Shown here: piece by piece, positions 39,775 to 47,240 of the stretch | How the letters are laid out: every line of letters starts with the position of its first letter | How positions within the stretch are numbered: position 1 is the stretch's first letter | Assembly (NCBI RefSeq): GCF_020215645.1 | Contig: NZ_CP084058.1 | Coordinates: 1,550,001-1,614,000 of the forward strand | From: Nonomuraea gerenzanensis | GTDB taxonomy: Bacteria > Actinomycetota > Actinomycetes > Streptosporangiales > Streptosporangiaceae | Length of the DNA: 64,000 nucleotides | Direction: 5' to 3' | Translations under genes and position numbers: made by a program | The notes under the pieces: generated by a model | Told to the model about the DNA's origin: nothing | The model's input: the letters and a program-made list of their open reading frames with translations, nothing else | Databases searched by the model: none

Positions 39775-42168
39775 TCACTCGAAGGAAAGCCCCGCGGCCG
39801 GCGTCACCCGGACGGCCCGGCGTGCCGGGAGAACACTGGCCAGGAGCCCCGCCAGGGCGGCGACGAGGACGACGACGGCGAGCAGTGGCCAGGGGACCTG
39901 CATGGTGGCGTTGTCGAGAGCCTGCTTCACGAAGGTCTCGTAACCGACCCAGGCGAACCCGATGCCGATCACGGTGCCGAGCACGGCGGCCACCAGGGAG
40001 AGCAGCACGGCCTCGGCGGCCAGCATCCGCCGCAACTGCCTGCGAGTGAGCCCGAGCGCGCGCAGCAGCGCGTGTTCGCGAACACGCTCGAGAACGGACA
40101 GGCCCAGGGTGTTGGCGATCCCGACGAGGGCGATCGCCACGGAGAAGCCGAGCAGCGCGACGATGGCCCAGGTGAGGATCATCAGCGGCGCGTTCTCCGT
40201 CTCACGGGCCTCCAGCTGGTCGTTCACGTTCGCCCCGGCCGCGGCCGCCAGGTCGCCCAGCTCACCGACGAGCCGCGTCGAGTCGGCGTCGGCGGATGCG
40301 CGGATCCAGACGGCACGCGGCGCGGCGGAGTCGGTGAGCCGGGCCAGCGTCTCCGGCGCGACGACGGCCTGCAGCCCCCAGCCGGTGGCGAGCGAGACCT
40401 GCAGCACGGCCCGCCGGTCGCCGACCGTGACCCTGACCTTGTCACCGGCCCGCAGGCGCAGCTGGCGGAATGCGGACTCATCGAGCCTGAGCACGCCTGG
40501 CTCCACCCGGGCGAACGACCCGCCGTCGTGGGCCACCCGCTGGGCATCCGGCGCGGTGACCACCGGGATCGGCTTGTCGAGGCCGGAGACCGTGGCGACG
40601 GCGCCGTCCACCGCGATGGCCTGATCCACCCCGGAAGTGCCACGGACCTTGTCGAGGAAGTCGGCGGAGAACGGCTTGCCGGTCGAGACCAGCGCGGCGT
40701 CGATGGGGTGCTGGCCGTCGAGTCTCTCGTTCAGCGCCTCGGAGGTGATGGCGACGCCGGTCAGGACGGCGGTGATCAGGGTGATACCGACCAGCAGTGA
40801 GGCGGCGGTGGTGGCGGTCCGGCGCGGGTTGCGCACGGCGTTCTTCGTCGCGAGCCGCCCGATGGTGCCGAGCCGCGTACCGGTGATCTCCAGCAGACGG
40901 GGGATGAGCACCGGCCCGAACAGGAGCACGCCGGTGAACAACGAACCGCCGCCGGCCAGCATGAGCACCGTGCTGTGCCAAGCCATCGCCGACGCGAGCA
41001 GGACGAGCCCGGCGATCAACATGAAGACGCCGAGCACCAGCCGTGCCCGCCCCGTGGCTGTACGCGGGTCGGTCGCGGTGTCGGGACGCAGTGCCGCCAG
41101 CGGGCTCACCCGCACCACGCGCCGGATCGGCAGCCAGGCCGCGACCAGGGTGGCCGTCAGCCCGATGGCGAGCCCGCCCAGCAGCCACGGCGCGGGCGGT
41201 GCCGGGGCGGCGATCGGGGTGATCGGTGAGAGGGTCTTGATCAGGGCGATGAGCCCGTAGCCGAGTCCGGCGCCGACCAGCACGCCGGCCAGCGACGACA
41301 GGAGGCCGACGACGGCCGCCTCCCGGCGTACCGAACTCACCACCTGGCGGCGGGTCGCACCGACGCAGCGCAACAGGGCGAAGTCGCGCATGCGCTGGGC
41401 CAGCAGGATGGAGAAGGTGTTCGCGATGACCAGGATCGAGACGAACACGGCGATGCCGGCGAAGAGCAGCAGCAGCAGTGACCAGGTGTCCACGCCGTTC
41501 TGGAGCTGCGCCGTCCGGGCCGCGATCTCCTGCTCCGGGGTCTGCACCTTCGCGGTCTCGGGCACCGGACCGACCGCGCCGCGCACCGTCACCGTGTAGA
41601 TGCCGAGGGAGGGATCGTCGGCCCAGCGCATGAGCTGCGGCCAGGTGACGTACACCGACGCCTGCGCCACAGGAGAAGGCGCCCGCACGATGCCGACCAC
41701 GGTGAAGTCGGCTGCCGTGGCACGCTCACCTATCCGGATGCGGTCGCCGACGGCGACGTCCCAGTTCTGGGCGTCCCACAGGTCCACCACGGCCTCGCCC
41801 TTGCGCTCGGGGAAACGGCCCGAGGTGAGCTGCTGCCAGCGCAGGTCCTTGGACTCGGCGACCGGCCCCACGCCCATCTCGGGGTAGGACCGGTCACCCG
41901 CGCGCACCGTCAGCATGGCCCTGCCGAGCGGTGACGCGTTCGCGCCATGACGCTCGACGAGCTCGAACGCATCCTCGTTCGTCAGCTTGGACACCACGTG
42001 GTCGGAGTTGCGGAACGGCGCCCCGAAGCCGGCCATGATGCCGCTCTGCGCCCCGGAGGTGAGCACGCCGACCCCGACGACGAAGGCCACGGCGACGGTG
42101 ACCGCGATCGCCGCCGCGACGTACCTGCGGACATGGGTGCGCAGCGACGCGAGAAAGACGGTGCGCAT
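39775..42168 (-). CDS. dbv18: FtsX/MacB-type ABC transporter permease
   Basis: 797 residues with two FtsX repeats. Membrane segments: one near the N-terminus (about 17-37), then three around 235-345, a pair around 380-430, and a second FtsX block at the C-terminus (about 670-790, ending ARRAVRVTPAAGLSFE). Large extracellular loops (about 40-230 and 460-660) fit MacB-like proteins that move substrates or transmit signals at the outer membrane face. The ATG shares its A with the ATPase stop (TGATG at 42166-42170). Possible roles are export of, or sensing or immunity to, the glycopeptide; the sequence does not decide. Confidence 0.88.
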   Translation of the reverse strand: MRTVFLASLRTHVRRYVAAAIAVTVAVAFVVGVGVLTSGAQSGIMAGFGAPFRNSDHVVSKLTNEDAFELVERHGANASPLGRAMLTVRAGDRSYPEMGVGPVAESKDLRWQQLTSGRFPERKGEAVVDLWDAQNWDVAVGDRIRIGERATAADFTVVGIVRAPSPVAQASVYVTWPQLMRWADDPSLGIYTVTVRGAVGPVPETAKVQTPEQEIAARTAQLQNGVDTWSLLLLLFAGIAVFVSILVIANTFSILLAQRMRDFALLRCVGATRRQVVSSVRREAAVVGLLSSLAGVLVGAGLGYGLIALIKTLSPITPIAAPAPPAPWLLGGLAIGLTATLVAAWLPIRRVVRVSPLAALRPDTATDPRTATGRARLVLGVFMLIAGLVLLASAMAWHSTVLMLAGGGSLFTGVLLFGPVLIPRLLEITGTRLGTIGRLATKNAVRNPRRTATTAASLLVGITLITAVLTGVAITSEALNERLDGQHPIDAALVSTGKPFSADFLDKVRGTSGVDQAIAVDGAVATVSGLDKPIPVVTAPDAQRVAHDGGSFARVEPGVLRLDESAFRQLRLRAGDKVRVTVGDRRAVLQVSLATGWGLQAVVAPETLARLTDSAAPRAVWIRASADADSTRLVGELGDLAAAAGANVNDQLEARETENAPLMILTWAIVALLGFSVAIALVGIANTLGLSVLERVREHALLRALGLTRRQLRRMLAAEAVLLSLVAAVLGTVIGIGFAWVGYETFVKQALDNATMQVPWPLLAVVVLVAALAGLLASVLPARRAVRVTPAAGLSFE

Positions 42169-42866
42169 CAGGCGATCCGTCCGTCTTCCAGGGTGACCAC
42201 GCCGTCGGCGTAGGCCGCGGCCTCACGCTCGTGGGTGACCATCACGACGGTCTGGCCCAGCTCGCGGGTGGATTTGTGCAGGTACCCCAGGACCTCCGCC
42301 GAGGTGGTGCTGTCGAGGTTTCCGGTGGGCTCGTCGGCGAACAGCAGATCCGGCCCGGTGATCAGAGCCCGGGCGATGGCCACCCGCTGCTGCTGGCCGC
42401 CGGACATCTCGGAGGGCCGGTGGCCGAGCCGGTCGGCCATGCCGAGGGTTTCGGCGAGCACGTGCACGCGCTCGGTCGCCGCGTCGTCGATGCGCCGGCC
42501 GCCGAGCTCGAGCGGGAGCGTGATGTTCTGGAACGCCGTGAGCATCGGCAGCAGGTTGAAAGACTGGAACACGAAGCCGATGTGCTCACGGCGGAAGACC
42601 GTGAGCTCGTTGTCGTCGAGTGATCCGAGATCGGTGCCGGCCACGGTGACAGTGCCATCGCTCGCCTGATCGAGCCCGGCCAGGCAGTGCATCAACGTGG
42701 ACTTGCCCGATCCGCTCGACCCCATGATCGCGGTGAACTTGCCGCGCGGGAGGTCGAGGTCGACGCCGCGCAGGGCATGCACGCGGGTTTCACCCTGGCC
42801 GTACACCTTGGTCAGGTTTCGCGCGCTGGCCGCCACGGTTTCCAGAGCGGCTCGCTGTCCGGTCAT
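42168..42866 (-). CDS. dbv19: ABC transporter ATP-binding protein (LolD/MacB type)
   Basis: 232 residues. Walker A GSSGSGKST (about 51-59), Q-loop VFQSFNLLP, signature MSGGQQQRVAIARAL, Walker B LLFADEPTGNLDS, H-loop MVTHE. It pairs with the permease directly downstream, whose start overlaps its stop. The LolD/MacB subgroup powers mechanotransmission by FtsX-type permeases rather than classical import. Confidence 0.93.
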   Translation of the reverse strand: MTGQRAALETVAASARNLTKVYGQGETRVHALRGVDLDLPRGKFTAIMGSSGSGKSTLMHCLAGLDQASDGTVTVAGTDLGSLDDNELTVFRREHIGFVFQSFNLLPMLTAFQNITLPLELGGRRIDDAATERVHVLAETLGMADRLGHRPSEMSGGQQQRVAIARALITGPDLLFADEPTGNLDSTTSAEVLGYLHKSTRELGQTVVMVTHEREAAAYADGVVTLEDGRIA

Positions 42867-42919
42867 ATAGAAGCACCCTTCGATTGTGCTTGCGTACAGT
42901 CGGCATGCATGAGCAGAAA

Positions 42920-43139
42920 GCCATCATTGACGGCTTCATGGCGCTATTCTTCGCGCCAAGGCTGGTAGTCGTGCTGGTACTCCGCAAAGCGCCATCCATC
43001 GTAGACGAGCAGTCGGCCGGGCACCAACGGTTCCAAATTGAAGCAGGGCGCCGTGCGGAGTAATAGTCAAGACTGTGGATGCCGAGTTCCTTGGCGACTG
43101 TGGGAAGGGTGCTTGCACCGGACGGGCGGCATTCCCTGG
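42920..43139 (-). pseudogene. Candidate decayed gene remnant (unidentified)
   Basis: Minus-strand text between the mannosyltransferase stop and the ABC ATPase reads like protein if two frames are joined. One frame gives GASTLPTVAKELGIHSLDYY (about 43120-43060). A neighbouring frame gives FNLEPLVPGRLLVYDGWRFA, continuing EYQHDYQPWREE to a TAG (about 43045-42955). The residue mix (buried aliphatics, aromatics, few Arg/Pro runs) is unlike shadow frames elsewhere. A GGCGC/GCGCC hairpin overlaps the stop. I do not recognise the family. It may be a frameshifted relic, or a tail once joined to the mannosyltransferase. Confidence 0.35.
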
Positions 43140-44747
43140 TCAGCCCCCGGGTGTCCGGGCCGCTGGTCCGGCGTTGGCGTCGAAGGAACTGCCGCCGTAC
43201 CTGGGGTCGAGCACGGATGCGGACCACGTGGCGGGCGCGGCCAGCATGGCCGCGACGCCGATGGTGAGCCCGGCGCTGACCAGCGAACTACGACGGGGCC
43301 TGACCAGCCGCGCCAGCGCGAGCGCGACGACGGCGACCACGCCGAGCGCGACCGCGCCCCACATCGCCCACGGCAGAAAAGTGGGGTAGAAGGACCACAA
43401 CCAGACGGCCCAGGCGAGTTCGGCCACGATCGCGAGCGGAAATATCCACGCCATCCTGCCTCCGCTCCGATACGCCCGCCAGAACATTACAATGCCGATT
43501 CCGGACAAAGCGGCTACCGGCGGCGCGAGTACGGCCACATATGCGCTGTGCGGGATGACAAAGACCGCGCTGTAGGGCAGGGCGAAGGTGAGAAGCCACA
43601 CGCCCCACATCACCATTCCGCCGCGTGCCGGGTCGGTACGCTCGGCCCGGCGCCACCACCACAGCCCGCACAGCAGAGCCATCAGCGCGAGCGGATACAG
43701 CCAACCGGACGCGACGCCGAGGCGGCCGCCGAACAGCTTGCCCCAGCCGCCCCCATGCTCGATGCCTATCTCGGGGATGACCATGCCAGGGCGTGGCCGG
43801 GGCAGCTGCGTCGATCTCTTCGGAGGCGCCGGGCCGATCACCGAGCCCATGTAGTTGGGCGGCAGGGCGCCGGGCAGATTGATGCCCAGGCGTCCGAGAC
43901 CGTTGTACCCGAACACCATCGCGGCGGCGCTGCTGTTCGTGGTGCCGCTGATGTAGGGCCGGTCGGCGGCCGGAGTGACGTGGTAGAGCGTGATCCACGA
44001 CAGCGACACCACGAGCGTCACCACTCCGGCGATCCCCAGGTGCTGCAGCCGACGGCGCAGTCCGATCGGCGCGCTCAGGAGATAACCGATCGCCAGGGCG
44101 GGCAGGATCATCCACGCCTGCAACATCTTCGCCTGGAAACCCAGCCCGACCCAGACGCCGGCCCAGACCAGCGACCGCAGCCGTCCTTCCAGCACGGCCC
44201 GCTGATAGGAGTCGACGGCGAGCACCAGGCACATGACCAGCGCCCCATCGGCCATGCTGTGCCCGAACATGGACGCGGCCACGGGGGTGATGGTGAAGAC
44301 GGCGGCGGCGAGCAGACCTGGCACCACGCCCGCCCATCGCCGCACGATCCGGTACATCACCAGCACCGAGATCACGCCCTCGATCACCTGCGGCAAGGCA
44401 AGGGCCCAGGCGTGGAAGCCGAAGATCTTGACCGAGATGGCCTGCGGCACGAAGGCCCCGGCGAGCTTGTCGAGCGTGTAGGTCGCCTGCACGTCGACGG
44501 TGCCGTACAGGAACGCCTTCCAGTTCTCGGACATGCTCTTGACGGCGTCCGAGTATCTCGGTGCGTAGTCGACCAGCGGCAGGTTCCAGGCGTAGAGCAC
44601 CGCTGCCGTGGCCGCGATGCAGAGCAGCGCCGGCCGGGCCCACCACGGCTGGCCGGGCGGCGAGCGCCACACCGCCCAGCGGGGGAATCTGCCGGCGGGT
44701 GCGGGGTCCCGGCACGCGGACGGCGGAGTCATGGTGATGTGCGACAT
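43140..44747 (-). CDS. dbv20: GT-C membrane mannosyltransferase, Dbv20-like
   Basis: 535 residues with about eleven membrane segments, in the ArnT/PMT-like family that uses polyprenyl-phosphate sugars on the outer face of the membrane. By position it is the enzyme that puts mannose on Dpg-7. Markers: ALLCIAATAAVLYAWNLP (first membrane helix), the catalytic-loop region DYAPRYSDAVKSMSENW, and YTLDKLAGAFVPQ. ATG at 44747 has GGGAG 6 nt upstream. The C-terminus stops at RYGGSSFDANAGPA... and the next 200 bp contain a possible coding relic. It lies 39 nt after the deacetylase stop. Confidence 0.88.
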   Translation of the reverse strand: MSHITMTPPSACRDPAPAGRFPRWAVWRSPPGQPWWARPALLCIAATAAVLYAWNLPLVDYAPRYSDAVKSMSENWKAFLYGTVDVQATYTLDKLAGAFVPQAISVKIFGFHAWALALPQVIEGVISVLVMYRIVRRWAGVVPGLLAAAVFTITPVAASMFGHSMADGALVMCLVLAVDSYQRAVLEGRLRSLVWAGVWVGLGFQAKMLQAWMILPALAIGYLLSAPIGLRRRLQHLGIAGVVTLVVSLSWITLYHVTPAADRPYISGTTNSSAAAMVFGYNGLGRLGINLPGALPPNYMGSVIGPAPPKRSTQLPRPRPGMVIPEIGIEHGGGWGKLFGGRLGVASGWLYPLALMALLCGLWWWRRAERTDPARGGMVMWGVWLLTFALPYSAVFVIPHSAYVAVLAPPVAALSGIGIVMFWRAYRSGGRMAWIFPLAIVAELAWAVWLWSFYPTFLPWAMWGAVALGVVAVVALALARLVRPRRSSLVSAGLTIGVAAMLAAPATWSASVLDPRYGGSSFDANAGPAARTPGG

Positions 44748-44786
44748 GAGGAACTCCCAGGCGTTTCCTTCGGCAGTTCCCTGCCT

Positions 44787-45599
44787 TTACTCGGCTGCGT
44801 AGCGAATGACCGGCCAGGTGGTCTCGTTATATCCGCCGTCCGGTGCGGCGTTCCTGGCATGCTCATCGAGTTTGGCGAACAGGTTCTTGTTCGGCCCGTC
44901 GAGCACCGACAACTGCGTCGCGTAGTGCTTCATCGCCTGGAATTTCCGCGTCCGCGCCTCCTCATCGACGAAACTCAGCTCCGGAGAGCCGAGCCGGAGG
45001 CCGTCAGGCAATTCAGCCAGGTCCTGGGAATACGCCGCGTACGGGAGATCCTGCCAGAGTCGCAGCGGAATACCTCGCTCGCGTGCGGCGAGCAGCGTGG
45101 CATCCCGCGTGGCCTTGTGGTCGGGGTGTTTCCCGATGGCCACACAGGTGAGAACGAGCGTCGGATCGCACTCCGCGATCATGGACTCGATGTCCTCCCT
45201 GATCGCGGCGACCAGGTCGTGGTTGTTCGCCGGCGACTGCTGGCGGACCATCGAGCCTTCGTTGTGGTGCAGCAGCCACTGGCCATCCGGTGACCTTCGA
45301 TAGATGGCATCGAGAAAACGGCCATGCCGATGGCCCGCACCGAGCTGATCGAGGGCGGCGATGTCCTCATTTCGTCGGCGCAGCGGCGCGTCCTCGGTCG
45401 GCGACAGACCCCAGCGTGCGTGGAATCGCTCCGCCGCCGGGGAATAAGGGGGCGCCGCGCTGCCGGCGAACACCGTGAAGACGGTTACTTTTCCACCGTC
45501 CTGCTCCGCTTGGGCGAGGCTGGCTCCGACGGAGAGGACGGCATCATCCAAATGAGGGGAGATTGCTAATATCCGGGTTCGGTCGGCGTCCTGCAACAT
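44787..45599 (-). CDS. dbv21: PIG-L family N-acetylglucosaminyl deacetylase, Dbv21-like
   Basis: 270 residues. It removes the acetyl group from the GlcNAc on Hpg-4 so that the amine can be acylated with a fatty acid. Zinc motif AISPHLDDAVLS (PHxDD, about residues 13-18) and second ligand region IGKHPDHKATRDA. The ATG at 45599 is the best conserved-looking start (LQDADRTRILAISPHLDD); a TTG 36 nt upstream is possible, and neither has a strong ribosome-binding site. It is followed by the mannosyltransferase gene. Confidence 0.92.
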   Translation of the reverse strand: MLQDADRTRILAISPHLDDAVLSVGASLAQAEQDGGKVTVFTVFAGSAAPPYSPAAERFHARWGLSPTEDAPLRRRNEDIAALDQLGAGHRHGRFLDAIYRRSPDGQWLLHHNEGSMVRQQSPANNHDLVAAIREDIESMIAECDPTLVLTCVAIGKHPDHKATRDATLLAARERGIPLRLWQDLPYAAYSQDLAELPDGLRLGSPELSFVDEEARTRKFQAMKHYATQLSVLDGPNKNLFAKLDEHARNAAPDGGYNETTWPVIRYAAE

Positions 45600-45708
45600 G
45601 GTTGTCAGTCTGGTGTCGGCCCTGCCCCGTTGCAATAAAGCGGAACTGGACGGGACCTCGCACGCGTGGAGAATTTCCGGGCGGGCCGGGCACCACGATG
45701 AGTCACCC

Positions 45709-45796
45709 GGTCACGTCGCAGTCACACGTTCTCTGACCAGCCTGTCACCGTCTGCTGCGTACAACTGGTGTCAACGCCGACACCGGGCAGGAGAAG
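45709..45796 (+). promoter_or_regulatory. Orphan VanR-type promoter, copy of the vanY promoter
   Basis: GTCAC half-sites at 45710, 45721 and 45743 (and CTGACC between) are spaced exactly as in the vanY promoter. Over 45721-45773 only 8 of 53 positions differ from 12008-12060. TACAAC at 45760-45765 occupies the -10 position. A GGAG and an ATG (45797) follow at the same distance as the vanY ATG. It points toward the 3' end of the convergent vanS gene, and no resistance gene lies behind it. Confidence 0.75.
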
Positions 45797-45886
45797 ATGA
45801 GTGGGAAGAGCGCAGCCGCACGACCTCGCCTCGGTCGCATCGAACGACGCCTTCGCCGGGCTCACGTCGGCGACCGCGGCCTCTAG
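45797..45886 (+). CDS. 29-codon ORF behind the orphan VanR-type promoter
   Basis: Starts MSGKSAAARPRLGR and stops at TAG (45884-45886), overlapping the vanS stop codon by 3 nt on the other strand. It has GCAGGAG upstream and the same promoter-to-start distance as vanY. The product is very basic (about 9 Arg of 29) with no recognised family. It may be the 5' stub of a lost resistance gene, a leader peptide, or simply the start of an antisense transcript into vanS. Confidence 0.35.
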   Translation: MSGKSAAARPRLGRIERRLRRAHVGDRGL

Positions 45887-47145
45887 GATGGCGCCAGCCG
45901 GCGCAGCGCGCGCCGCATGAGGGGGAAGTGGATCTCTACCGAGAGGCCACCCTGCGGGCGCGCGTGCGCGGTCAACGTGGCGTCGTGGGCGACGGCGATG
46001 GCGCGGACGATGGACAGCCCGAGGCCGTGGTGGTCGTCGGCGCGGGTGCGGTCGAGCCGCTGGAAGGGCTCGAAGAGGCGGTGGACCTGCTCGGGGGGCA
46101 CCACCGGGCCGGTGTTGGCGATGGAGACGACGGCCTTCCCGGCCTCGGCCCGGGTGGAGAGCTCCACCTGGCCGCCAGGCACGTTGTAGCGCATGGCGTT
46201 GTCCAGAAGGTTGGTGATGAGTCGTTCGACCAGTGCCGGGTCGCCCGTGGTGGGGGCATGAGCGATCCCGGTCACCAATCGGGGGTGTGGGCAACCGGCC
46301 CGGAGGGACTTCCCGTCGGCCCAGGAATCGGTTGCCGCGCCGGCCGTGGGGCTGTTCCCGTCAGCCCTCCGATCGGCACTCACGCCGGCCCTGGGGTTGT
46401 TCCCGTCAGCCCCGGGGCCGGTCCCCTCCATCGTGCGGATCGTGTGCTCGGCGATCTCCGCCAGATCCAGGGGCTCGCGGTGATCGAGGCCGCCCTCGCT
46501 CTTGGCCAGCGTCAGCAGCGATTCCAGCAGGCGCCCCTGCTGCCGGCTGAGGTCGAGCAGCCGCTCCATGATCGATCGCATGGACGGGGTGTCGGCGTCC
46601 CGATGCAGGAGGCTCTCCTCCAGCAACGCGTGCTCCAGGGTGAGCGGGGTGCGCAGCTCGTGGGCCGCGTTGGCGACGAAGCGCTTCTGCGCGTCGAGGG
46701 CGCTGTGGAGACGTTCCAGCAGCTCGTCCACCGTGTCGGCGAGGTTGCGCAGCTCGTCGCGCGGGCCGGGCAGGGCGAGCCGCTCGTGGACGTTGCGGGC
46801 GGAGATCCGCTTGAGCGTGGTGTTCATCGTCCGTAGCGGGCGCAGCATCCTGCCTGCCACCAGCCAGCCGAGCAAGAACGAGATGACCGTCATCAGGGCC
46901 AGCGCGATCAGCGATTGGAACAGCAGGTTCTCCAGAATGGCCGCCTGCTGCTGCCGCGCGAAGGCGCGGAACCTGCCGCCAGGGTCACCGTCCACCAGCA
47001 CGAAGGGTCTGGAGCCGCGGAAGAGCAGGTAGGTGATGGCGAGCAGGACCACCCCTGAGGCGGCGAACAACGCGCCGTAGACGAGCGTGAGGCGCAGCCG
47101 TACGCTGCGGAAGGCTGTTGTCAGGCGTCGGAGACGATGGGCCAC
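45883..47145 (-). CDS. dbv22: VanS-like sensor histidine kinase, Dbv22-like
   Basis: About 420 residues. Two membrane segments (about 17-40 and 75-100) flank a short extracellular loop of about 35 residues. HAMP follows, then HisKA with the phospho-acceptor His in FVANAAHELRTPLTLEHALL, and HATPase with NLLDNAMRYNVPGGQVE and HHGLGLSIVRAIAVAHD. Likely partner: the VanR-like regulator at 11335-11988, 34 kb away. GTG at 47145 is chosen by domain position; the frame is open upstream into the acyltransferase gene. About 45 residues between the HisKA and N-box regions are three imperfect 15-residue repeats (46276-46410), an unusual insert in the kinase core. Confidence 0.88.
   Translation of the reverse strand: MAHRLRRLTTAFRSVRLRLTLVYGALFAASGVVLLAITYLLFRGSRPFVLVDGDPGGRFRAFARQQQAAILENLLFQSLIALALMTVISFLLGWLVAGRMLRPLRTMNTTLKRISARNVHERLALPGPRDELRNLADTVDELLERLHSALDAQKRFVANAAHELRTPLTLEHALLEESLLHRDADTPSMRSIMERLLDLSRQQGRLLESLLTLAKSEGGLDHREPLDLAEIAEHTIRTMEGTGPGADGNNPRAGVSADRRADGNSPTAGAATDSWADGKSLRAGCPHPRLVTGIAHAPTTGDPALVERLITNLLDNAMRYNVPGGQVELSTRAEAGKAVVSIANTGPVVPPEQVHRLFEPFQRLDRTRADDHHGLGLSIVRAIAVAHDATLTAHARPQGGLSVEIHFPLMRRALRRLAPS
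46276..46410 (-). repeat. Three 45-bp imperfect repeats inside vanS
   Basis: Minus-strand units 46410-46366, 46365-46321 and 46320-46276 each begin GCyGACGGGAA and encode ADGNNPRAGVSADRR, ADGNSPTAGAATDSW and ADGKSLRAGCPHPRL. In frame, low-complexity, placed within the ATPase-side linker of the kinase. Confidence 0.85.
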
Positions 47146-47240
47146 TGTTCCGATGGTATGAGACCAGGACCGGCCGGAGGAGCCCACGGCGCCGACGATC
47201 GCGGCCCCGGGCCGAGGCCGAGATGCCGCGAGTCGGGCGC

